From: Palsa-504 sp963822765
GTDB lineage: Bacteria > Actinomycetota > Actinomycetes > Streptosporangiales > Streptosporangiaceae
DNA: 64,000 nt
Direction of reading: 5' to 3'
Assembly (NCBI GenBank): GCA_963822765.1
Contig: CAWGJL010000054.1
Span: 1-64,000, forward strand
The translations under genes and the position numbers were made by a program. A model generated the notes under the pieces. That model worked only from the letters and a program-made list of their open reading frames with translations, was not told where the DNA came from and ran no database searches. Each line of letters begins with the position of its first letter. The stretch's first letter is position 1. Shown here piece after piece: positions 25,423 through 32,766 of the stretch.

Positions 25423-27057
25423 ATGTGGCTCTCCCCTTCGGCGTATACCGACACCTTCTGCCGTGACCGGCTCCCCCCGCAGGACCAGTGGCCGGAGTTC
25501 CTGTACGACCTGCCCCAGCTCAGGTACCCCGAGCGGCTGAACTGCGCCGCGGAACTGCTCGACGCGACCGCCGCCCGCGAGGGCCAGGACCGGCCCTGCC
25601 TGCGCTCCCCCACGCAAACCTGGACCTACGGCGAGACCGTCCGCCTGACCAACCAGCTCGCGCAGGTGCTGACCGAGGACTTCGGCCTCCAGCCGGGCAA
25701 CCGGGTCCTGCTCCGCGGCCCGAACAGCCCCTGGCTCGCCGCGGCCTGGCTGGCGGTGATCAAGGCCGGCGGGGTGACCGTCACCACCATGGCGCTGCTG
25801 CGCCCGAAGGAGATCGCCACCATCACCGGGCTGACCGAGCCGAGCCTGGCCATCTGCGACCACCGCATCGCCGAAGACCTGGCCCTCGGCGCGCCCGGGC
25901 TGCCCACGTTGTGCTACGGCGGCGACGGGCCCGATGACCTGGCCGCCCGCTGCGCGGCCAAGGACGGCGCGTTCACGCCGGTGCTCACCGCGGCCGACGA
26001 CGTGGCCATGCTGGCGTCGACCTCGGGGACGACCGGGCAGCCCAAGGTGGCCATGCACTTCCACCGGGACATCCTGGCCACCTGCGACACGTTCTCCCAC
26101 TACCTGATCAAGCCGCACCGGGACGACGTATTCACCGGCACTCCCCCGCTCGGCTTCACCTACGGGCTGGGCGGGCTGCTGCTGTACCCGCTCCGCGCGG
26201 GCGCGTCCACGCTGCTCATCGAGCGCGCCACCCCGGCCGAGCTGGCCGACGCGATCGCGGCCCACGGCGTGACCGTGCTGTCCACCGCGCCCACCGCCTA
26301 CCGGGCCATGCTGGCCGCCGGGAAGGCGTCCTCGCTGAAGAACATGCGGCGCTGCATCTCGGCCGGGGAGCACCTGCCCAAGTCGGTGTGGGAGGACTTC
26401 CGCGCGGCCACCGGCATCGCGATCATCGACGGCATCGGCTCGACCGAGATGCTGCACATCTTCATCTGCGCCGCCGACGGCGACATCCGCCCCGGCTCGA
26501 CGGGCAAGGCCGTGCCCGGGTACCTGGCTACGATCCTGGACGCGGACGGCGCGGAGGTACCCGACGGCCAGCCCGGCCGGCTCGCGGTCAAGGGCCCGAC
26601 CGGCTGCCGCTACCTGAGCGACCCGCGCCAGCAGGTCTACGTGCAGCACGGCTGGAACATCACCGGCGACACCTACACCCGCGACGCCGACGGCTACTAC
26701 TGGTACCAGGCCCGCAGCGACGACATGATCATCTCGGCGGGCTACAACATCGCCGGGCCCGAGGTGGAAGAGGCGCTGCTCGGTCACCCGGACGTGCTCG
26801 AGGTGGCCGTGATCGGCGCGCCGGACGCCGACCGGGGCATGATCGTCCAGGCCTACGTGGTGCTGCGCGAGGGCGCCGCCGCGGGCGCGGACAAGGCCGC
26901 CGAGCTGCAGGACTTCGCCAAGCAGTCCATCGCCCCTTACAAGTACCCGCGGGTGGTGGAGTTCGTGGCCGAGCTGCCCAAGACCATCAGCGGCAAGACG
27001 CAGCGCTACCGGCTGCGCCAGCTCGCGGAGGACACGCTGCGGTCCTCGCCGCGGTGA
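25423..27057 (+). CDS. Benzoate/2-aminobenzoate-CoA ligase
   Basis: 544 residues of the ANL superfamily, in the benzoate-CoA ligase subgroup that includes AbmG-like aminobenzoate ligases. The start SAYTDTFCRDRLPPQDQWPE and RLNCAAELLD are diagnostic of that subgroup. ATP motif STSGTTGQPKVAMHFHRD (about residues 198-215), GSTEMLHIF (about 340), ARSDDMIISAGYNIAGPEVE (about 430) and the terminal lysine in ISGKTQRYRLRQ follow. The ATG at 25423 follows ACAAGGAAG. It would make the aryl-CoA that the fusion enzyme at 13517 oxidises. Benzoate, anthranilate and salicylate remain possible substrates. Confidence 0.9.
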   Translation: MWLSPSAYTDTFCRDRLPPQDQWPEFLYDLPQLRYPERLNCAAELLDATAAREGQDRPCLRSPTQTWTYGETVRLTNQLAQVLTEDFGLQPGNRVLLRGPNSPWLAAAWLAVIKAGGVTVTTMALLRPKEIATITGLTEPSLAICDHRIAEDLALGAPGLPTLCYGGDGPDDLAARCAAKDGAFTPVLTAADDVAMLASTSGTTGQPKVAMHFHRDILATCDTFSHYLIKPHRDDVFTGTPPLGFTYGLGGLLLYPLRAGASTLLIERATPAELADAIAAHGVTVLSTAPTAYRAMLAAGKASSLKNMRRCISAGEHLPKSVWEDFRAATGIAIIDGIGSTEMLHIFICAADGDIRPGSTGKAVPGYLATILDADGAEVPDGQPGRLAVKGPTGCRYLSDPRQQVYVQHGWNITGDTYTRDADGYYWYQARSDDMIISAGYNIAGPEVEEALLGHPDVLEVAVIGAPDADRGMIVQAYVVLREGAAAGADKAAELQDFAKQSIAPYKYPRVVEFVAELPKTISGKTQRYRLRQLAEDTLRSSPR

Positions 27058-27058
27058 G

Positions 27059-27105
27059 CCACGGTCCGTTCGGAATAAAAGAGATTTTGACCGAACGGAA
27101 CGTGG
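27059..27105. repeat. Inverted repeat of the CCACGGTCCGTTCGG family, terminator-like
   Basis: ccacggtccgttcgg (27059-27073) and its near-inverse (27091-27105) match at 14 of 15 positions around a 17-base A+T-rich spacer. It begins just after the ligase stop and lies between convergent genes, so it may terminate both. The left arm recurs at 58273-58287, and with one change inverted inside aceE (61536-61555). Confidence 0.6.
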
Positions 27106-27141
27106 TGCGCGCGGCCAGGAATGAACGGAGCTCAGCTGGGC

Positions 27142-27339
27142 TTAGCTGCTGGGCTTGGGGGTGGTGCAGTTGATCGTGGGGTTCAGGCCGATGTAGTTGA
27201 GCGGGCCCGCGGCGATGGTCACGGCCACCGTCGCGCCCTGCGTGCAGCCGAAGTGGGAGATGCCGAAATAACCGCGCTGACCAGCGGCGGCGGCGCCAAT
27301 GAGCACCCACAAGAACAGGATCAGCGTCCCCTTGCTCAT
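27142..27339 (-). CDS. Small membrane protein, paralogue of the one at 38369-38569
   Basis: 65 residues: one N-terminal membrane helix (MSKGTLILFLWVLIGAAAAG), then QRGYF and a short extracytoplasmic part with two cysteines ending AGPLNYIGLNPTINC-TTPKPSS. The ATG at 27339 follows GGAGGAG. The same layout and sequence recur at 38369-38569 (QRGYYG, IAAGPLNYVGVNPKLSC), so this is a genuine family. Function unknown. Confidence 0.75.
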   Translation of the reverse strand: MSKGTLILFLWVLIGAAAAGQRGYFGISHFGCTQGATVAVTIAAGPLNYIGLNPTINCTTPKPSS

Positions 27340-27430
27340 AATCTCCTCCGCGGCCTGGGGTACAAACCCGGCCATACGCTTGCTGTGATAGTAGCTCGCC
27401 CGCGGCGGATCGGGGCCGACGCCGCGCCGG

Positions 27431-28882
27431 TCAGGGGCGTTCCAGGAAGGCGCGGACGGCGGCCTTGTACGGTTCGCGGTCGTAGCTGGCCACGTAGGCG
27501 CCGGCCATCCGCACCGGGTCGCCGAAGAAGTAGTACTCGTACAGCGCCTGGCGGCTGGCGAAGGCCGAGATGCAGGTGTCCCAGACCAGCCGGAACAGCC
27601 TGACCCGCTCGGCGCCGCCCAGCGCGGCGGCCTGCAGGTAGGTCTCGATGTCGGCCGCGGCGGGGCCGGTCACGTCGGCCTCGGTGGGCGTGGCCATCAG
27701 GCCGGACGCGCCGAGCTTGCGCAAGATCTCGGGAAACCGCTGGTAGAGCCGGGGGTACAGGTTGCGGGCGGCGTTCAGCGGGGCCCAGGCCGGGGTGAGC
27801 ACGCCGAACTCGTTCGGCTCGGCGTCGGCCAGCGCCGCGCGGCCGAACGCGCGGAGCATCTCCAGCGTGGTGATGACCTCGGCGACGTCGGCCTGGACGT
27901 GGCCGAACTGCTCGATGCCGATGGCCTCGGTGAGCAGGCTGACCAGGCCGAGGATGTACTCGGTCTTGGCCGTGGTGCGCGCGATGACCTGGTGGGTCAT
28001 GTGCACCACGGCCGAGGTCCGGGTGTAGAAGCCGTTGCACAGCTCGGGGTCGCCGAGCACGAAGCACCGCTCGTAGGGCACGTGCACGTCGTCGAACACC
28101 ACGACCGCGTCGGACTCCTCGAACCGGGATCCGAGCGGGTGATCGTGCCGGGGACGGCCGTAATCGAGCGGCTCACGGGCCAGGTAGCGCAGCCCGGGGG
28201 CGTCGTTCGGGATCGCGCAGGCGAAGGAGTACTGCTTGTCCTCGGGCGTGTTGCGCAGCAGGGTCGAGGGGAACACGAGCAGTTCGTCGGCGAACGGCCC
28301 GATGGTGGCCAGCAGCCGCGCGCCGCGCACGACGATGCCGTTGTCGTCCTCGCTGGCGATGTGGGCCATCAGCGTGCCGCGGGCCTGCTGGCTGGCGGCC
28401 ACGGCCCGGTTGGCCTGCGGCGGGACCAGCGTGTGGGTGCACAGCAGGTCGTCCTCGCGGACCTTCTCGTAGTAGTTCTTGATGTTGTCGCCGAATCCCG
28501 GGTTGGCCTGGGCGAACCAGTCCGCGGACGCGGCCAGGGCCATCAGCGCGCTGTTCAGGTAGTCAGGGGTCCGGCCCAGCATGCCGAGCGAGCGATCGGC
28601 CCAGGTCTTGCACGCTCTTTGCCGTTTGTCCAGGTCTTCGGGCGTGCGCGGGGTGAGGAAGGACGTCGCGACCGGGTCGCCGGTCTTGGGGGACGGGTAG
28701 GTGAGCACGTCGCGGTAGGCGGGATCGTGCTGCATGTCGTAGAGGTCGGCGTAGCTGGCGATGACGTTGCGGAAGGCGGGATGGTCGCCCAGGTGCCCGG
28801 TCACCGTCTCGCCCTGGATCTCCACGTGGACCCGGGCGGCGGATAGCCGCTCGAGGAACTGCCTGCCGCTTCGCGCCGCCAT
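27431..28882 (-). CDS. HpaB-family FADH2-dependent aromatic hydroxylase (4-hydroxyphenylacetate 3-monooxygenase type)
   Basis: 483 residues of the large oxygenase component family (HpaB/PvcC/CpsB), whose acyl-CoA-dehydrogenase-like fold uses reduced FAD from a partner reductase. Typical segments are TPRTPEDLDKRQRACKTWAD, LMGRTP-like LGMLGRTPDYLN, DDNGIVVRGARLLATIGPFADELLVFP, SRFEESDAVVVFDDVHVPYE and a C-terminal LYEYYFFGDPVRMAGAY. The ATG at 28882 is preferred; the in-frame start at 28924 would overlap the divergent gene. No flavin reductase gene was recognised in the window. It probably hydroxylates a phenolic compound or CoA ester of the catabolic set. Confidence 0.88.
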   Translation of the reverse strand: MAARSGRQFLERLSAARVHVEIQGETVTGHLGDHPAFRNVIASYADLYDMQHDPAYRDVLTYPSPKTGDPVATSFLTPRTPEDLDKRQRACKTWADRSLGMLGRTPDYLNSALMALAASADWFAQANPGFGDNIKNYYEKVREDDLLCTHTLVPPQANRAVAASQQARGTLMAHIASEDDNGIVVRGARLLATIGPFADELLVFPSTLLRNTPEDKQYSFACAIPNDAPGLRYLAREPLDYGRPRHDHPLGSRFEESDAVVVFDDVHVPYERCFVLGDPELCNGFYTRTSAVVHMTHQVIARTTAKTEYILGLVSLLTEAIGIEQFGHVQADVAEVITTLEMLRAFGRAALADAEPNEFGVLTPAWAPLNAARNLYPRLYQRFPEILRKLGASGLMATPTEADVTGPAAADIETYLQAAALGGAERVRLFRLVWDTCISAFASRQALYEYYFFGDPVRMAGAYVASYDREPYKAAVRAFLERP

Positions 28883-28905
28883 ACCGGGGACGGTACCGTC
28901 TGGCC

Positions 28906-29484
28906 ATGGGCGCGCGTCAAGCATGGGCCCGGCGGGTCACGTACTGGCTGGAGCCGAAGAACTGGCTGATCCTGACCGTGGTCGGGATCGGCTGGCACGC
29001 CGACGGGCGCGCGGGGATCGGCTGGGGGCTGCTGGCCGCGCTGTTTACCGCCGTGCTGCCGACCTTGTTCATCTCCTACGGCGTGCGGCACGGCCGGTGG
29101 AGCGACCGGAACGTGGGCGCGCGGCGCCCGCGGTTGCTGGTCCTGGCCGTCATCACCGCGTCGGTCGCGGCGGGCCTGATCCTGCTGCTGGTCCTGGGCG
29201 CGCCGCCCCTGCTGACCGGCTACCTGGCCTTCACGCTGGCCAGCGTGGCGGTGCTGGCTTTGATCACGATGGTATGGAAGATCTCCATCCACTGCGCGGT
29301 GGCGTCTGGTTCGGTGACGATCCTGGCTTTGATGTACGGGCCGCCGGTGCTGTGCGGCTACGTGCTCGTGGGGCTGCTCGGCTGGGCGCGGGTGGCGGTG
29401 CGGGACCACAGCGTGGCGCAGGTGGTGGCGGGCTCGCTGCTCGGCGCCGCCGCGGCCGCCGGGGCCTATGCGTTGCTGGTCTGA
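28906..29484 (+). CDS. PAP2-like membrane protein (degenerate phosphatase)
   Basis: 192 residues with about 5-6 membrane helices. KISIHCAVASGSVTIL and GWARVAVRDHSVAQVVAGSLLG correspond to the PSGH and SRxxxxxHxxxD motifs of type-2 phosphatidic acid phosphatases: the Arg and His are kept, the PSGH core is altered. It may be an inactive or specialised member. The first ATG at 28906 is only 23 bases from the divergent HpaB-like start. Confidence 0.65.
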   Translation: MGARQAWARRVTYWLEPKNWLILTVVGIGWHADGRAGIGWGLLAALFTAVLPTLFISYGVRHGRWSDRNVGARRPRLLVLAVITASVAAGLILLLVLGAPPLLTGYLAFTLASVAVLALITMVWKISIHCAVASGSVTILALMYGPPVLCGYVLVGLLGWARVAVRDHSVAQVVAGSLLGAAAAAGAYALLV

Positions 29485-30092
29485 TTAACCGTTTCAGCCA
29501 GGACGGGCGCCCGGACCGGGAGGTAGCAGGACAGCACCACGGCCAGCGGCCAGGTGGCCTGGGCGGCGCCCATGACCCGTTCGGCCAGCCCGACCTGCCC
29601 GCCGGCCAGGATCAGCTCGGTGCCGAACCAGGCGAGCAGGGCGAACTGCACCGCGACGGCCGCGACGGCCGGGGCTGAGCGCAGGCCCCACGGAACCTCG
29701 GGGCCTTTTCTGGCGGCTGCGGCAGGCCAGAGGGTCAGCCCGGCGAAGCCGAGCGAGGCGAAGACGAAGTGCGGGACCGAGCCGAAGCCCCCGGCGTGCT
29801 CCGGGTTGGCCGCGACCAGCATGCCCGCGATCGCGCCCGCGATCAGGACCATCCGCCCGACCGTCTTCGCTGACCGCAGCGCCAGCGCGGTCAGGATGTA
29901 GCAGGCGCCGACCAGGACGAACACCAGGTTCATGACCCACTGGTCGGTCGCGCCGATCGCGGCCAGCGCGCTGACCGTATCGGCCACCGGGTCGAATCGC
30001 GGCTGCAGCCCGGCGGCCACCGTCCACCCGCCGATCAGCAGGACCGGAGCCGCGACCGCAGAGATTGCACCCCACCATGCGACGCCCCGCAT
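29466..30092 (-). CDS. DUF998 membrane protein
   Basis: 208 residues with six predicted membrane segments and the DUF998 features PRFDPVADTVSALAAIGATDQWVMN and ANPEHAGGFGSVPHFVFASLGF. The biochemical role of the family is unknown. Its 3' end overlaps the convergent PAP2-like gene by 19 bases. Start at 30092 (ATG). Confidence 0.78.
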   Translation of the reverse strand: MRGVAWWGAISAVAAPVLLIGGWTVAAGLQPRFDPVADTVSALAAIGATDQWVMNLVFVLVGACYILTALALRSAKTVGRMVLIAGAIAGMLVAANPEHAGGFGSVPHFVFASLGFAGLTLWPAAAARKGPEVPWGLRSAPAVAAVAVQFALLAWFGTELILAGGQVGLAERVMGAAQATWPLAVVLSCYLPVRAPVLAETVNQTSNA

Positions 30093-30129
30093 GACACTAC
30101 GGTAAAACGTCTTGTTTCGCGGGGCGCGG

Positions 30130-30570
30130 TCAGGGGCCGGCGTTCAGCGTGGCCGCCAGTTCTGCGGTGCGGCCGAGCAGGCGGGCCAGGGCGATCGGGT
30201 CCATGTAGTCGTCGTAGTGCACGATCTGGCCGTCGCGGACTCTTATCACGCCCAGCGCGAGGTGCCGGTACGGCGCGTTGGCGGCCTTGGACCAGCCGTG
30301 ATGGGTGATCTCGGTGACGACGACCTCCGGATCGTCGGTCTCGCGGATCACCGCCTCGACGCCGTCCATGACCAGCAGGTCGCGGGCCCGGCCCCGGTCG
30401 GCGAAGAAGGCGCGGATGGCGTCGCGGCCGCGGAGTTCGGCGGGGTGGCCGGGGAGGCCGAACGGGTAGGCGAGCACGCCGTCCTCGGCGAACAGGCTGG
30501 CGAACTCGACGCCTTCGCCGGCCACCATGCGGCGGACCTGTTCGGCGACCTCGCGCGGGCTACGGGACAT
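30130..30570 (-). CDS. SnoaL-like (NTF2-fold) protein
   Basis: 146 residues of the cone-shaped NTF2/SnoaL fold (FASLFAEDGVLAYPFGLPG, HPAELRGRDAIRAFFADRG, GVIRVRDGQIVHYDDYMDPIAL). Members include ketosteroid isomerases and many proteins without known activity. A good AGGAGG precedes the ATG at 30570. It is divergent from the TetR gene (70-base gap), so it is its likely regulatory target. Confidence 0.82.
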   Translation of the reverse strand: MSRSPREVAEQVRRMVAGEGVEFASLFAEDGVLAYPFGLPGHPAELRGRDAIRAFFADRGRARDLLVMDGVEAVIRETDDPEVVVTEITHHGWSKAANAPYRHLALGVIRVRDGQIVHYDDYMDPIALARLLGRTAELAATLNAGP

Positions 30571-30589
30571 GAGATGCCTCCTATAATCG

Positions 30590-30608
30590 GAACGGTGACC
30601 CCGTTTGG
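30590..30608. promoter_or_regulatory. Candidate TetR operator between divergent genes
   Basis: aacgg/ccgtt flank a 5-base centre inside gaacggtgaccccgtttgg in the 70-base region shared by the SnoaL-like and TetR genes. A related aacgg half-site follows downstream. Short divergent spacers of this kind usually hold the regulator's own operator. Support is limited to position and symmetry. Confidence 0.3.
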
Positions 30609-30640
30609 ACTATACGGAACGACCGCCCCGGTTAGCAACC

Positions 30641-31390
30641 ATGGCTGAACCTGAGACCGTGGTTGCGCGGCCGCTGCGGGCGGATGCGGCGCGGCCGCTG
30701 CGCGCCGATGCGGCGCGGAACCGGGAGAACGTGCTGCGCGCGGCCCGCGACGCGTTCGCGGAGTCCGGGTACGGCGTGCCGCTGGACGAGATCGCCGCGC
30801 GGGCCGGAGTCGGGCCCGGCACCGTGTACCGGCACTTCCCGACCAAGGAGGCGCTGTTCGAGGCGGTGGTCACCGCGCGGGTCCAGGACCTGGTGGCCGA
30901 CGCACGCGCCCGGGCTGACGCTGCCGACCCGGGGGACGCCTTCTTCGGCTTCCTGGCCCGGATCGCCGCGGAGTCCGCGGCCAAACGGGACCTGCCTGAC
31001 GCCATCTCGATCACCGGCTCGCTCCGCGAGGACCTGCTCGCCGCGCTCGACGTGCTGCTGCGGCGCGCTCAGCGCGCGGACGCGGTCCGTGCCGACGTCC
31101 GGACAGCGGACCTCATCGTGCTGTTCAAGGGCCTGTTCGCGAGCCTGGCCGATATCTCGGACCGGGCGCGGCGGGACCTGTTGTTCGCCGTCCTGGCCGA
31201 CGGCCTGCGCCCCCCGCGCAGCTGCCCCTTATGCCGTAACTTCATGATCGTGGCCAGTTTGGGCCAAATACGGCCCACTTCTGGCCACGATCATGAAACC
31301 GGTCATGCTGGTCGGGCGGGGAGGTCCACGGATATCGTCAGGCCGCCTTCGGGGTGCGACTCTGCCTGTCCCCGCGCAGGCGGCAACTGA
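30641..31390 (+). CDS. TetR-family transcriptional regulator
   Basis: 249 residues. Helix-turn-helix at about residues 28-70 (LRAARDAFAESGYGVPLDEIAARAGVGPGTVYRHFPTKEAL), then a TetR_C-type ligand domain to about residue 195 (RRDLLFAVLADGLRPP). The remaining ~50 residues are low in family likeness because the frame runs through the large inverted repeat at 31241-31297, which may have displaced the original stop. The N-terminus carries a duplicated RPLRADAA. ATG at 30641; divergent from the SnoaL-like gene. Confidence 0.85.
   Translation: MAEPETVVARPLRADAARPLRADAARNRENVLRAARDAFAESGYGVPLDEIAARAGVGPGTVYRHFPTKEALFEAVVTARVQDLVADARARADAADPGDAFFGFLARIAAESAAKRDLPDAISITGSLREDLLAALDVLLRRAQRADAVRADVRTADLIVLFKGLFASLADISDRARRDLLFAVLADGLRPPRSCPLCRNFMIVASLGQIRPTSGHDHETGHAGRAGRSTDIVRPPSGCDSACPRAGGN
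31241..31297. repeat. 57-base imperfect palindrome
   Basis: ttcatgatcgtggccag (31241-31257) and its exact inverse (31281-31297) form 17-base arms; inside them GGGCC and GGCCC (31261-31265, 31272-31276) pair further. The whole lies in the 3' part of the TetR reading frame. The structure resembles REP/MITE-like mobile palindromes and could also serve as a terminator. Confidence 0.6.
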
Positions 31391-31437
31391 GCATCGGAGT
31401 CACGCTGAACGTCTGGGCCTGGCCCGGGGTAACAAGG

Positions 31438-31485
31438 TGAACCCCGGGGTTCACCACGTTCTTGCGCGGTGAAACCCGGGGTTCA
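31438..31485. repeat. Two adjacent GAACCCCGGGGTTC palindromes
   Basis: tgaaccccggggttca at 31438-31453 (identical to 3541-3556) and tgaaacccggggttca at 31470-31485 are 32 bases apart, about three helical turns, on the same face of the DNA. They lie in a 262-base gene-free region upstream of the CGNR zinc-finger gene. A paired operator is plausible. Confidence 0.55.
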
Positions 31486-31652
31486 TTCGCTTCGGGTCCC
31501 GGGCCTGGAGTCTCGCGTGCACCTTGAGTGGACTGGCGTCACACCAGCACCACGTCTGCGGGCGCCCGCCGGGCCGGCGTGGGTCACGGGTGACCCACAG
31601 GGAGCCGGGGCACACGCGCCCGAGGCGTGGGCAAACGTGCTGTAATTTGCTT

Positions 31653-32180
31653 ATGCAGTTTGATACTTACACGGTGGCGGGAGCGCATATTGCCTGCTGG
31701 ATGGCCAATAATCCGTCGGCTGACCCGGCAGCCCTCGGCGTTGTGCTGGCTGGTTACGACGTGCACGAGCCGATCGTGACCTGGCGGCAGATCCGGACCC
31801 TGCAGCCGTGGGCCGGATGCCTGCGGACGGTGTTCGAGGCCGCCACCGACGCCGAGCGCGCGCAGCGGGCCGACGCGCTGCTCATCGCCGCCGACTGCCG
31901 TCCCCGGCTGGTCCGCCATACCGACGACCTGCCCTTCCACCTGCACTATGCGCCGGTCCGGGCGGGGCTGGCCGCCCGGGTACGGGCACTCACCGCGGGC
32001 GGGCTGGCCCACGTCATCGACGACGGCTCGGGCTTCCGGCTGCGGGTCTGCCAGCGGGACGGCTGCGAGAGCGCGTTCCTGGACGTGTCGCGTAACGGCC
32101 GCCGGCGGTTCTGCTCACTGCGCTGCGCGAACCAGGTCAACGTGGCCAACCACCGGCGTAGACAGCGGCTTGAAGCCTGA
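31653..32180 (+). CDS. CGNR zinc-finger (ABATE-domain) transcription factor-like protein
   Basis: 175 residues. The N-terminal two thirds fit the stress-induced ABATE region; the C-terminal CQRDGCESAFLDVSRNGRRRFCSLRCANQVNVANHRRR gives four cysteines and the CxNQxNVANHR variant of the CGNR motif, a DNA-binding zinc finger. No ribosome site precedes the ATG at 31653; tgtaat about 12 bases upstream could be a -10 box of a leaderless message. The small barrel protein at 32285 follows on the same strand. Confidence 0.82.
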   Translation: MQFDTYTVAGAHIACWMANNPSADPAALGVVLAGYDVHEPIVTWRQIRTLQPWAGCLRTVFEAATDAERAQRADALLIAADCRPRLVRHTDDLPFHLHYAPVRAGLAARVRALTAGGLAHVIDDGSGFRLRVCQRDGCESAFLDVSRNGRRRFCSLRCANQVNVANHRRRQRLEA

Positions 32181-32284
32181 CCGACAAGCCTTGATGTAAT
32201 GATTGAACTTCATAAGGCAATTACGGCACTCTTGTTCGTGTCACCTCGTTCGATAGCTCCGGCCCGACAGCTAAGGAGATTCCG

Positions 32285-32680
32285 ATGCCCGCGCTGCCCT
32301 GGAAGACCATCTCCACGCCGGATCGGGACCGGGAGTACGTGGTCATGGGCTCCCGGCTGCCGCTGGCCCGGTACCGGGACCTGCCGGGCTTCCTGCGCGC
32401 CACGATGCTCATCCGGGCGCAGCTGGCCCGGGCCAGCGGGCTGACTGGCTACGCCCTCGACGCGCACCTGGCCCAGAAGACCTTCTGGACCGTGTCCGTG
32501 TGGGACAGCCGGGACGCCCTGGACGCCTTCAGCCGCGCGGACCCGCACCGCAGCCGGGTCCGCGTCATCCGGCCGCGGATGCGGCCCACCACATTCACGT
32601 ACTGGACCGTGTCCGGCGCGGACCTGCCCGTCGCCTGGGCCGAGGTCCGGCGCCGGGTCGCCGCCGCGGAATTACCGTGA
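32285..32680 (+). CDS. DUF3291/antibiotic-monooxygenase-like barrel protein
   Basis: 131 residues with a ferredoxin-like dimeric barrel pattern (REYVVMGSRLPLARYRDLPGFL, TGYALDAHLAQKTFWTVSVWDSRDALDAFSRADPH, RMRPTTFTYWTVSG). This group is often annotated as spheroidene-monooxygenase-like without a proven activity. The ATG at 32285 follows AAGGAG. It probably shares a transcript with, or is controlled by, the CGNR protein. Confidence 0.75.
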   Translation: MPALPWKTISTPDRDREYVVMGSRLPLARYRDLPGFLRATMLIRAQLARASGLTGYALDAHLAQKTFWTVSVWDSRDALDAFSRADPHRSRVRVIRPRMRPTTFTYWTVSGADLPVAWAEVRRRVAAAELP

Positions 32681-32710
32681 CGGGCCGCTTGTGTATGTGT
32701 GCCGAAAAAC

Positions 32711-32754
32711 CACGGGCCCGGATCTCGCGGCCAGCGCGAGGATCCGGGCCCGTG
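32711..32754 (-). terminator. Intrinsic terminator of the MFS exporter gene
   Basis: cacgggcccggat...atccgggcccgtg forms a stem of about 19 base pairs with one bulge, followed on the minus strand by five Ts (GTTTTTCGG). It starts 13 bases after the exporter stop codon. It may also stop the convergent barrel-protein gene. Confidence 0.85.
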
Positions 32755-32766
32755 ATTCGGTCAGGG

